NCBI GenBank assembly: GCA_022578605.1 | Contig: MU394075.1 | Span: forward strand, 1 to 64,000 | Direction of reading: 5' to 3' | From: Camillea tinctor | Lineage: Eukaryota > Ascomycota > Sordariomycetes > Xylariales > Xylariaceae | DNA length: 64,000 nt | Shown here: piece by piece, positions 1-11,751 of the stretch | Layout: each line of letters opens with the position of its first letter | Position numbering within the stretch: the stretch's first letter is position 1 | Notes under the pieces: model-generated | What the model was told of the DNA's origin: nothing | Databases searched by the model: none | What the model saw: only the letters and a program-made list of their open reading frames with translations | Made by a program: the position numbers and the translations under genes

Positions 1-1033
1 CTGACATGTATACGGCCTATAAAAGATTTTTACGCTTTCCCTATTCCAGGAATAGTTTTGCTCAATTGGCGGAGTTGCACTTACAGGCCTCCGTACCCCG
101 GCCCTACCCGCGCACGTTGTTGGTGTTATAGGTGATGTATATATGCACGCACGCACGTATGTATGTACGAACAATCCTCCGTAAGGCTTGTGCGGGAATA
201 CCGTCAACCCCCCTCGGAGAAAGAAGCGCTGTAACCGTTCTTTTATCGAAATGGGTAAAGGCTCGGGCAGTAGGAGAGGCGGTATCCAAAACCATGGGTC
301 ACCCTACTGCACACAAGGCAGCGCAAGTTACCCTGTTGCTGTACAGTAGTCGCCTCGCTAACGAGTTGAGCATGTAGGTAAGACGAATGGCGTCTCGTAC
401 GGGATGCCGAAAGGGTAGTCTTGCTGACAACATATATGTAAGAACCCCTAGTGTAGACCCGTCATGTACCCGCGCCGCTGCGCTGTAGGGCAGGCAAGGC
501 TGTCAATCCTACCCACCAGAATGCCAACTAGCGGTCATTTAGTACTAGACGCGAACGTGACCCGTTGGACAACATCCCATTGACTGGGGTTTCTAGGCAT
601 ACAATTGGCGAAGTATATGCTAAAACATATCTTTCTGGATTTCGTTTCTGCAAGACAAGTCCCATGAATGGGGCGGCAAAGTCAAAATGTTGATTTAATT
701 TCAATATGTAAGCTATTCTAGTAGTATTGGTGAGGTATGTGAGACGTGATATAGACATAAAGTGATAATAGTGATGGACTAAAAATTATCAAGTAGTTCA
801 TAATCCCAAAAGTCTTGTGAATCGTTGACCGCCCATGAGAAAGAGAAAAGAGAAAGGAAAAAAGAAAGATATAAACAATCATGATGAGCCCATCAGTGCC
901 GTGTCGTCCCGATGCCCATGGTGTCATTCACCGGCCCTATACCGAATTTACCCGTATGTGTGTCCCTAATGCTGTCCAACGCTCTATCTCTACCTATAAA
1001 CATTTGACCATCATCTACCTAGTATACCAGGCT
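1..1033. other. intergenic, no gene recognised
   Basis: No convincing coding region was seen. Open frames are short, overlap on both strands and show no recognisable motif. The stretch from about 560 to 1030 is AT-rich. The 3' flank of the minus-strand terpene synthase gene begins here. Confidence 0.6.
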
Positions 1034-2617
1034 TTATAGGGTAACCTTCACACCGCCTTCCATCGACTGGACGCCAAGCCTATATCGCCCGGAGGTTAAG
1101 CTGTGGATATAGATGTCAGCACGCACATTTCAATCTCCATGCATAAAAAATGCTGTCTCGGAGCTAGGACCTTACCCCCAGTTAAGATTCGATGTGCAGG
1201 CGTATTTCGTCGCCTCAACGAACTTCCTGATATCCTCCTGGATAGCCGGATCGCTCGAATACTCCGCGAGGAGTGCCTTCTCCGCCTTGTCGAAGTTCCC
1301 TATGGCTGTCTTGATCATGTCCGTGGCGTGGTTCATCGCCTTCTGTATGGAACCGAACTTCAGATAGAGCAGCGGGATCAAGGAGTCGGTTTGGGATTGT
1401 TCCTATGATTTGGTAAATAAGAATCAAGCTATAATATGAGGGGTATTCTAGAGTTGTCTTACCACTTCCTTCTTAATGGACATCATATCATTGGTGCTGC
1501 GATTTTTTTGCATGAGCAAGGCTGGTCAAAAATCATGAGGTTATGGTGGTTTCAAGGCCTTATTACTTACACGCATATGATGATATTCGCCTCGTACCAG
1601 ATAGACTGCATTAATTTACTCTCCATAACCTCCTCCGGCATGTCGAGCCCATACGAGTACTCGATCAGGGCCAGACATGTCCTCACCGCTCCCGAACCCA
1701 TGCGACGTCGCATGTATTGGTCTATTGTGGGGAGCTCCGAAGACTGCTGCGCTCTATGCTCCTCCTCGCACATATCCACGAAGAAAATCAACTCATCGAG
1801 GAAGGACTTCAGTTGTCCTGATTTCATCGTTAGCCCGAAAAGCCGGATGGAGCTCGGGGGTAGTAAAACGGGGGAAACTCACGGTCATTAGAAGCTTTCG
1901 TAAACGCGTCACCAATGGGTTTGAAAAACGTGATCATGCGGTGTGTGGATATGTGTGAGAGGTCTGAAGGGCAGTTCCGAGATAGGTTTGCTTTTAGATA
2001 CTTAGCAGTCTCCTGCCGGAAAGCAGACGCCTTGTCGAAATCGGTGATCAAAGAGCTGAACTCTTGGGAGTCGGTTTCTAAAAAATGTCAGAGTGTGTGT
2101 GGTTTCCTTCGTACGTTGCCAAAGTCTTACCGTCGTCCCATACAAATAGCTGTTACAAGTGTCAATGAAGCTTCCTAGACCACAAGTTGAGTGCTTTCAA
2201 ACAACTTACCCATGTTGCGAAATGTGTATCAATTTTCAGAGGTTCTAGGGGTGCGTATGGCCACCAGCTAGCTCCAAACTGTGACACATTTGTCTTCTTC
2301 ATTCTTTCAAGTTGCTTTTTGTCATTCGGACCCGTGAAAAGACTATTGTAACATTAAAAAATTTGAATCCGTTGGAGGAACCGGGAATAGACTCACGATT
2401 CCAGAGTCTCCTGGATATATTCGTCCAGCTTCTCGATCTCAGGGTTGACCGTTTGAGGCCAATGTTCGAAAAAAGGTTTGAGGTTGGGAATGACAACTTT
2501 AGAACCTCTTAGACCGGCCAGCAACTTCTCTCGAGAGGGTGATGTCGAGCTGCTTTTCAAAGTTATACAGACGCCCTTGAGGAGCTTGCCTCCTACTTTA
2601 GAAAATGATTTCCCCAT
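1034..2617 (-). CDS. class I sesquiterpene synthase-like, 8 exons, 380 aa
   Basis: Predicted terpene cyclase that would ionise a prenyl diphosphate, most likely farnesyl diphosphate, in the cytosol. Hand-spliced exons are 2617-2397, 2342-2210, 2149-2131, 2077-1883, 1817-1571, 1496-1463, 1402-1176 and 1100-1034. They sum to 1143 nt, exactly 381 codons. The class I hallmarks are all present. The Asp-rich motif WDDETD lies at about residues 122-127. An Arg-rich stretch (YMRRRMGSG) puts an Arg at about 228, 46 residues before the NSE motif, where the diphosphate sensor is expected. The NSE motif NDMMSIKKE spans about 274-282, and an RY pair lies at about 364-365. All introns have GT/AG borders. 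The 19-nt exon 3 carries part of the Asp-rich motif. The start at 2617 (MGKSF) was preferred; an in-frame ATG at 2752 would add an N-terminus the family does not need. Length fits bacterial-type fungal sesquiterpene synthases. The product cannot be predicted. Confidence 0.88.
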
Positions 2618-5600
2618 GATGATGTTCAAATGGGTTAAGATAAATAAGTTGTGAGTATAACCTTCCTGAAAGACTTGATAGTATCGGAATCTGGTTGACG
2701 GAAGTGATGTGTATATAGGTTGTGAGAAGGAGGGATATTGGTTAACACTCACTCAGACCACAAAACGTACACACGGAGGCGGAAATTCGACTTGTTATAT
2801 AAGGTATTCCTCGCATTATACGTTAACAAACACTCGACACAGAATAACATGATGGTCAACCGACAGTGGATAAATTGCGATGGGTCTCTCGGCGTATACT
2901 CCCTTACTTCTGAAGATGCAATGTCTAGTTCCACCTTCGGGTAGCCCACATACACATGAGAATCATCGTCACGTACATGAGCGGAGACGCCATGAGGTAG
3001 AATGAAGCCATTTGGTGATGTCTAGCTTCTCCAACCCAGGACCCAGGCAGATACCATGCAGTTATCAGGCCATTTGCCTAAGGAGGGGCTCCCTATAAGA
3101 TCTTCACCATGTATATTCGAACTCCCACTTTCCTATATTGTCCCCTAGCCCTGCTTTATCTGATGGTGATTTGACGCGATCCATGTCCCGCGTGCTCCCA
3201 TGATCACTTATACATTGGATCCTCCACCCGGTGTCCCCACAGCTTTGTGCCTGCGGAGTTTGAGGCGTCTCAGCCACGCGGTAAGCTGTAAAGGGGAGAG
3301 CCTTATTTTGTACAGACTGCTGTTGCATTGAGTCCCCGCTCATTTGCATTATTCGGGTTCTTCAGGCCCGGACGGGAAAGTAAACAACGAACTTCTTCAT
3401 CGCTTTGCGCCGAATACCCTAATAGCGGTGAATTATATAACCTGACTTGAGGTATTACGGAGGTGACTAGTATTTTACACCGCAACCAGTTGTCGTTGTG
3501 ACCATGTGGGGATCCCATGTCTACAAGCGACTATTAATATCGAAGGACCTTATTGAGCTGTATCTGCCGTACCCTGGCAAGTTCTGAACCGCGGGGCTAG
3601 AAACGGCAGAGGTCGTTTTTCGGACGAGGTTCTACTGCGGGCCGACCGGGCACGAGAAATACTTAAGGAAAGAGACTCAACGGCCCCGACAATTTGGTTG
3701 TGATTCTTTATGACGTGTCATAAATGTAATGTGAGCTGTAGTAAGTCGTGGTCTTGCATGGTATTTCAACCCTGTCTACCAACCCAGAGTCCCAGTAGCC
3801 CTGCAGGGCTCTTGCTGGCAGGCATGACGCTCATTGCCGAATTCGACGGGCAAGGATATAAATCGAACGAGGCCCGGTCTTATCAAAAGGACCACTTCTC
3901 GGCTTATCTGAGAAAGAACTTCCACCATCTCGCCCCGATCGAGGTATGCTAGAAGACCCATTCACCGTCCCCGACAGACTGGCAGACGCCTTGGCTACGA
4001 TTGTCACCTACAGGTGAAGATATCAGGCCGTGGGAGGACCAGGGCCAGGGCTACAGTATATGCGGGAGATCCTTCTGCTCCTGGGGGTATTCGTTAAGCG
4101 ACTGCTTGGGGTGAACATGCACCAGGGTAGGGGTACTGGAAAACGGGAGGAGCCACTTAAAAGGCTAAGTCTGACTTCAATGTAACGTCTTTACAAATGT
4201 AGTATATGTCACTTCCCTCTTGTGGCATTATAGCAAGCTAATTGGTCCTATAGATTGCCCAGATAGACGTTCTCGGAGCCGTACCGGAGGGTCTCTAGAT
4301 CACAGACTGCGGGTATGATTTGATATGATAAGACCAATGTTTATCTTGCACCCTGTATGTCGAGATGAACTCCAGTATCGACCCCAGATTAGAACTATTA
4401 GACGTATCTGACAAGGACTGTACTGCAGTCCAAGATCTACCAACAAGCATGTCTGAAATGCTATCATTGTCCCGACAACTCCAGTGCCCGGTGACATCTC
4501 GGCTATGTAGCCCTCCCTCTCGAGGCCCTCGCTTGAAGCATACTGTGCTAATCCTAACTTCTTTGGAAGGGTGCAGTTAAGGTGAAATATGCAAAGCTAT
4601 GTCAAAAGTTGATCAACCTGGTTGTATGAGGGGGTGGTTCAGAAACAGACCTGAGGGTTCTCTTCCTGGAACAATCTTCACCACATACACACCTAGCATT
4701 CACAGCCGAAGATCGAAAAATATGATTCGACCGGAGCGAGGTCCTGAGAAGCAAGTCAACGACTATTGAGAAATTGCGGGGTTTGGAATTATAGGAGGAG
4801 TCTCGAAAGAGTGGTGATGACTAAACACTATATAAGGATTAACTACTAATGTCTTAATTGAGTTGAAGATAGGTTTCACTTCATCATTGATGGATCAGCC
4901 CCTCCTAACATGGGAGGAAATGTTCTGGCGTAGCGGGCAGAGTTTCCTGGTCAGGACTATCGTGGGGTTTATAGAAACTCTCAGATGCAAGTGCGTCAGC
5001 GAGATTATATCGATATCTTGAAATATATGATTTGAAACGTTTTAGATTTAGATCCTCCTGTGCATAGTTACACATTGTAGAAGATGCAGTCCTTCGTGAT
5101 AGACGTTTCCTTATTGTCAGGTATTGTTATGAAATGCGGATTTCTCTCTATTACCAAGACATTCAACGGTATCCCATCGCATAGACCAAGATAACTGACA
5201 TGCATGTAGTTTCCAATATTGGCATTTAGATTTAGGAAATTTGCAAAATCAATATCAAGGGTATTCAACACGAAATGGACCACCTATAAGAGGAGTGCTT
5301 TCTAATCCTGGCACTTTTGCTCCAGTCAAATACTGTTAAGCTTGTTGTGGGGACAGCACAAGGACCACTCATAAATGTAGATTGACACAGTGCCAACTGA
5401 GTATGCAAGGCATACCATCGTCGTTTTTCAAAAAGGCAACATCTAGCAATTTAGTTTGCGAGGTTCTTTTGCCACGCGTATTGACGTATCTTGTACCAAT
5501 AAAATGTTAAGTAATAACGCACTGGCGTTGTAGGTGAAGTTTATAAACGTGCTAGACGCTATGCGGTTTCAACGAGGATGTTTCCATCGGCCATACCGAT

Positions 5601-8391
5601 CGACCTCCTGTGGTCCATTGGATTGCGTGTCTGGCAGTTATCAAAGATGAGACCATGGTTCTGGAGTGTCAGGGTCCTGGAGGTAGTAAGGTAGGAGGAT
5701 TCTATGGGGGTCGTGCGTATGATGGATTGGTACAGATGGTAAGAATCTGTCTTTATTGGAACGTGGATGTAAATATCGTAGGCTCAAATAATGCTACAGT
5801 GTTCTAACCTAGTTCGTATAATATAATGTACCTAGGTAATTAGGAATAATTTTTGATTTGTACGTTTTTACGTGTCAAAAGAAGGTTCAGACTCTTATAG
5901 GATTAAGTAGCTAAAATCGAATAGCTGTGGTAGTTATTCTAATAGAAATTTGTGTCACTAAAATTGACATCAACCTCTAGGCAGGATAAACGGCGTTTGA
6001 AGGTGGCAAGTATGTAGAGTTAGATTATACCTTATCGTCAATTATACTTACGAAGGGAAGAAATTAGACTAGGTAGTAGACGACATGGAACTACATATAT
6101 CTATATATTTGAGTGCTAAAGATAACGCAAGTTGGTGTTAACTACTTCTTAAAAAGTAGAATACTGCTGGAATATCCTACGAGGCATATCCAACTACGTG
6201 ATTACATGATATCACTTCGGATATCGTGTTATCTCCCTTACATATACCTATGTGCGTTGATGATGTGCATTCTAGTGGTACACAACATATGCGGCTATTT
6301 AGGGTGGCAAATTACAGAATCAAAGAGCTAAACGTTCAATACTAGGATTGGGAATGGAATATATAGTTACTCTCGTGGAAATTCTTGGATCAGGAAGTAA
6401 GGGATTATACTAATTTCAAAGGAGATTTTACGTCCTGGTAGAATAGCTTGAACGTGAATATTATTCTGACCTTTCTGTCTCTAGGGTTAAACAGGGACCA
6501 TCATGGGTTATGCTTGAATATCCAAAGCTCTTATACCTGACCCTTGATAACCTATATTATACGATTAGGATAAAATACATTACGCCGATTTGTCAGTGAT
6601 TATTAAATTACCATAAGTGATGTACATTCTAAACATAAACTAACATTACCTCTCAAGCTATCTTACAAACTTTACAGTTTCTATCAGTGTCAGATTATCA
6701 CATATACAAGTGGTGTATAAATTCATGTTGTTGGGAATTCAAAATAAGCTCCTACAAACAAACTTTTGAGATAATTTCTTGTCATTGTTTTGTCCACTGT
6801 GCTCAAAACACCGTCAATGAGTTTCTATTGATAACACTTTATAAGTTACGTATATTGAAGAGAAGAGGACCCACATCTATTCCTCTATGACTATGATATT
6901 GACAGCCTAGTCTAGTATTAACAGGGCTGGCTTGCCACAGCCCCATTTGTAGACATCGGGAAACGGGTAGATACTCATTAAAATGTGTATTTTTATCCAT
7001 CACTGAGTGCTGGGGATTTTGCTTTGAGCATACCAGTCCAAGAATGGTCTAGAGTTGAACATACACTACACTAACCTAGCAGAATGCTTTGGAGAAAAAG
7101 CTCCCTTTAGCAAGGGAAATACTTCTAATGAGACGACAGCCCTTGTAATTGCAGGATAAAAAAGGACCAAGCAGGTAGGTATTTGACATGCAAATAACAT
7201 ACCGGCGCAGCTAGCGCACTAGGCGGTGGGCGCTCACGCGGCACCAGTCCCCTTGTCATGGCCACTTCGTGGTCACCCTCCTTCGTTTTTGTGAACAGGG
7301 GTGCTACTTAATCTATCTCCAAAAACTCATCGACAATCAATACCCAATGGAAAATAGGGTTTAACTAAGAAGTGTTAGGATCAAGGACCCAATTCATGTA
7401 CTGAAACGGAAGGCCGGGGATGAGTCGTTGACTAGATACAGTATAGTTGACATTATGTATATGCACTCAAGTCCAACCACTTCACTAGACCAGCGGAACT
7501 TAGCTAACATAACATGCAGGGTGAGGTGAAAAAAGTACCGCATGCATAGTCATCATATGTGCAATACGTGGGACCTCCTTTATTTCCAAACTTGAAACTT
7601 ATATCTGTCGACGTGGCTGATCAAGCCACTGATAACTCCGGATATCACCATTAGCAACGGGCGTGGAGCGTCGGCCGGTATTCTCACAGATTGGTGAACC
7701 ATTCTTTTGGTATAAGGAGATAATGCCAAAAAGAGTCAAACATTTTATTCTAAACCCGAGGAAGAGAGAACGTATGGGCCAAGTATGACACATCCCTAAT
7801 TCGTACTGGCTTTTACCAGATCACTCTGCAGAGAACCCCCGTTCGAATCCCGAGTCTAATGCAAAAGTTTGCGAGCCTGTGGGTTCACTTGTCGTTGATC
7901 ATCCCATAGCCCGCTTCCAAGAAAGGTCCTGGTGATCCTGCCTCATGATTGTGCATACTTCTCCTTACAATTGATAACGCTCTAGATGCATAAGTGGTTT
8001 CTTACCTCGGGGCCCGCCGACCCATAGCCACGCATTACTCTCATATATGCATATAACTCTTTACTTGCATTAATTAAGTGCATATTCTAGCACATGTGCC
8101 TACAGAGGGGCCCCCTTTCCTATTGTGTCTACATAAGCAATCCTACCGTAAATAGTCCTACTTAGGTGCCGCATTCGCTATTAGTAGATTGAAGACCCCT
8201 ACACGTTGTCGACAGAATGGTCCTCGTCTGTGCCTCTTCTCGACAGTTTTTCATGACGCTATGAAATCATCGTATGGGGCCAGCTGAATCCCGAGAGGGC
8301 GAAGCCGATGCCCTTTTTAAGATGAACCACCCCGCCGGGAAGGAAAAGCTGGATGACGGATATCGATGAGTGAAAAGATACATACACATCC
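2618..8391. other. 5.8-kb intergenic, no intact gene recognised
   Basis: No gene could be supported. Blocks of mixed base composition (about 3040-4560 and 7180-8260) alternate with strongly AT-rich blocks (about 4780-7180). A 65-codon frame at 5610-5807 and an 80-codon frame at 3710-3952 carry no known motif and may be decayed gene fragments. The palindrome TACCTAGGTA occurs at 5829-5838. The composition suggests old repeats altered by RIP, which is an inference. Confidence 0.5.
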
Positions 8392-9666
8392 ATGGACGAG
8401 AGCCGAGATGTTTCCCTCAGGGTCAACAATATAGCATCTGATGACCGAAATCCCCCACTTGACATGGCCACTTCAACCGAGAGCTTGGCGGGTGTCTTTG
8501 TGGCCCGCGCACGCAAGATCTACCGTCCAATCGGCTTCTCCAAAGGGTACAATTTCGTCCTGTGGTTCGTCTTCGCGGGCGGTTTCTTCGGGTTTATCTT
8601 GGCTCGATTGGAATACCTCGACGTCTGGGGCAAGTTTTGCGTCGATAACCCTACGATCACGAGTGGTGCGATACCCGGGGAATGTTTTTACTACCAAGCG
8701 CCCGGCCGCAATCGGATTGGCATTTTCTTACACCTTGCCTGCATGCTACCAGGGGGTCTTCTGATGTTGGTGCAGTTCATTCCGGTTGTACGACACAAAC
8801 TTATCACCCTACACCGAATCAATGGCTATCTCGTGATTTTGCTCTCTGTTCTTGGAACTGCTGGTGCCATCATGATAGCTAGGAATGCAGTTGGGGGTGG
8901 GCTAGACGTTCAGACCGCTGTAGGCTTGTTAGCTATCATGTTCATCGGGGCGTTAGGGATGGCCATGTTCAATATCAAGCGTCTGCAGGTCGAACAGCAT
9001 CGAGCTTGGATGTTGCGTGCCTGGTTCTATGTAAGTTCGAATTCAGATCAAATTTTCAGGGTCTTCTAATTCTCCAAGGCATGTGTCATCGTCACATTCC
9101 GCTTTAGCTTGTACTTTGGGGCATTAGCTGTGTCGTCCATAGGTGGCTATTATATGGCTCAACCTTGCGACAAAATTAATTTTACCTTAGGGGGCGAGCA
9201 GGCCACGCTGTCTGCTTATCCTGGATGTGCACCGTTCTTTTCCGGAGAGACCCCGGATCAGCATGTGGTGGTTTTGGCCAACTATAATAGTGAGGACCAG
9301 ATGCAAATCGCAACAGCTTTCAATACTGTTTTCGGCATGTCAGCGTGGATATGTATTGCGCTTCATGCTATCGGTGTTGAGGTTTACGTAAGTCAGCTTG
9401 TGTAATATTGAAGCTTGAGGTCAATATATTTACTTATGTCGGTCTAGTTACACCTCACCCCTGCAGAACATGAGCGATTAAGAAACATGTCATACCAGCG
9501 GCAACTCGAGGCTGGCATGAGAAATCCAGGTCGATCTGGCTTGACTGTAGATCGTATAGGGGACACTGAGAGGTGGAGTCCAAAGCCTTTGGATGGAAAC
9601 ATCGATAGGGGTAAACCGAGTACCAGGGCTAATCTGAGTTCGCAATCTTCTATTAATAACTCATAA
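8392..9666 (+). CDS. DUF2306-like multi-pass membrane protein, 388 aa
   Basis: Exons 8392-9030, 9079-9387 and 9448-9666 sum to 1167 nt (389 codons). About six to seven hydrophobic segments can be read: around residues 60-80, 115-140, 148-168, 175-195, 212-235 and 295-320. Between them are conserved-looking loops, HKLITLHRINGY and QVEQHRAWMLRAW, of the kind found in fungal DUF2306 membrane proteins. The C-terminal tail after the last helix is hydrophilic and probably faces the cytosol. Molecular function is not known for this family. The first ATG was chosen; a second in-frame ATG at 8464 is possible. The gene sits between the terpene synthase and the SnoaL-like gene, so a role in secondary metabolism is conceivable but unproven. 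Confidence 0.78.
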
Positions 9667-10719
9667 TAGAAATAGCATAGCATATAGGAAGCTTATGATC
9701 ATTCTACTTTCACAACATGATCACACGTTAACTAAGTTAAAATATGCTAGGGAATATGAAATCAAAATCAAATACAAAGGCGTATGTTTTCTAGTTGGCG
9801 CCTTAAAACCTTGGTCAACTCCGATATTAGGACCAATAATAGGGCAAGATATCACAAAGGTGATTGATATTTCGCAGTCAGGGTGCTAGAGTTGATAGTT
9901 ATGAAATTTACTCTAAATATAAGAGCGAAGTTGCGTACTATGAGAAATAGATGTAGACATCTATTAAAATGGATGCTCTTTTTTAAGGGGAAAATGCTGA
10001 GATTGGTTCATCCGATACTAAATAGTACTTGGAAATCAAAAGTTTAAGACTAGAGCAAGAATAATACTGTTCGATATAAGGTGCACGCCGAAGCTTTGGT
10101 ACAAATATTATAAAGCAGAATCATATATGATATCTCTCTAGATCACGCAGAATCAGTGAGTTCTTCCCAATTTCAGCAGTGATATTTCTAACTCGGTGCA
10201 TAGAATTGGAAAAGGGGAAAAGGGGGGAGGGGTGGGGGGTACGTGGTAGAAAAAGATGATAAAGGTTCTCACTGGAAATATTTAATCTAGGTTTTATTTG
10301 TCTCATACTACATTTAACATTGTCGCACTGAGAATCTGAAGGACTTGTTAATGTAGTAAGTTATCACGAAGGTCCTAGAAAGAGCTTAGGTAATCAAGAT
10401 GTTGTTGTGCGGGAGACTAGAACCGCAACTATTTCTGATATAATTTTATATATATTGGGCATTATTGCTTCCCTTACTATGTACGCATTACCTTGTATTC
10501 CGTTATATAGAACACCGCTTCTGGCCGGTATCGAGTCAATTATTGATAACCTCCCCTTAGGCTAGGATCAGTTCCAAAGTGTAACATGGTATTCTATAAC
10601 ACTCTTCGTCTCGAGATTGTGAGGCCTTTTTTTTACCATTTCATACACTAAAAAATATATTGAATGACATTTAGTGGTGTAGGACCTCCAGCACGATTTA
10701 AGGGGAGTAACTGTTCTCC
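9667..10719. other. AT-rich intergenic, nothing recognised
   Basis: AT-rich DNA with only short open frames and no recognisable gene, RNA or terminal repeat. A G-rich run lies near 10213-10241. Confidence 0.6.
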
Positions 10720-11215
10720 CTAGTGTTTTGTACCCACGTCCTTCCCAGCAGCTACCATCAACCCAGGGATACCATCAACTTTCTTTGACGGCCCGACTGT
10801 GCTAAACTCATGCCATTCTCGATGCATAATACGCCAGCCCATGGTAGTCTTCTCTAACTGATCTGTATAAGTCCCATATATCTGAAATTATCATCGGATC
10901 TCCGTGCTTGTCTTCAAGACCACAAGGGTTGAACGCTTTTACTTTCACTAGGGCTTTCCCCCCTCCGTCTAAGAAGTCGATTTTGGCGTTGGTATACATG
11001 TGAAAAGACCATGGTATCCATTTTCCGGTGAAGATTGGTCCTTCTTTAGCTTCTCTGTACGTCATTATACCTCCGCCAGCAATGCTCCAGTCGAAGATAG
11101 TGTCTGGCATAAAGACATCGTCCAGTGATTCTCGTTTATCCGCCGCATGAACATAGCGTGTGTAAATGTCTTGGATCTCAAGGCGGTCAGAGATTTCGTT
11201 GAGGGACAGACCCAT
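10720..11215 (-). pseudogene. SnoaL-like (NTF2-fold) protein, frameshifted
   Basis: The first 108 codons (11215 down to 10889) encode a SnoaL_4-type small polyketide-cyclase/dehydratase-fold protein: an N-terminal RLEIQDIYTRYVHAAD helix, then FDWSIAGGG and a WSFHMY strand. Right after codon ATA (10891-10889) the frame is lost. The expected family continuation (IYGTY, then GWRIMHREWHEF, then VDGIP) is read only in the next frame, down to a TAG at 10722-10720. One extra A, corresponding to plus-strand position 10888, explains the shift, and no intron of that size is possible. In the original frame translation instead ends at 10808 after 135 aa. Either the gene is inactivated or the base is a sequencing error. 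Fungal members are often found in or near biosynthetic clusters, but their reactions are mostly unassigned. Confidence 0.75.
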
Positions 11216-11751
11216 ATTGTTGAGATGATATTATGTATGTGAGTCTCTATTATAAACCTTAACTAACTAGAAGCGTCGTGCTAATAGACAGGATTATTTT
11301 TTATGAAGATTAGCATCTAGTAAATCCCCTCTCGCATTGTACAGCAAAGAAAATAATTATAATAGGAGATATCGGGTTCACGGGTTGATCTCGGGTCCGG
11401 CAATTATAATGAGGAAGATAATATACCAAACTAGCGGGCATAATACCGGGCTTGAGTCATTTTATGCGGGTCAAGGCTCGGGACGGTGTCATGTAGTTTA
11501 CTAGGTAGCTTGCTAGGTATAATTATGAGTTGTATTATCAGTTACAATAATAACTACGCAAAACTTCATATAATGCATTCAGCGGTAAGAGATTTCCGAC
11601 TTACACCGCGTTTAAATATGAAGCAGGGTTTACAGTAGGGTTCGGGAGTGCTACCGTGTTATACATTACAACCTATATTAACTAATCTACAACCTCAAGT
11701 ATGTTTATAACACTCTATAGCAGCCGGGAGATTTAGTCAGAATTCTGAACC
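11216..11751. other. AT-rich intergenic
   Basis: Spacer between the SnoaL-like gene and the transporter gene, both on the minus strand. AT-rich with no open frame of note; it would hold the 3' end of the transporter transcript's downstream flank and the promoter of the SnoaL-like gene. Confidence 0.6.

Noticed and set aside
7840..7862. tRNA-like GTTCGAATC box
   Set aside because: The flanking stem does not pair and no acceptor, D or anticodon arms can be drawn around it.
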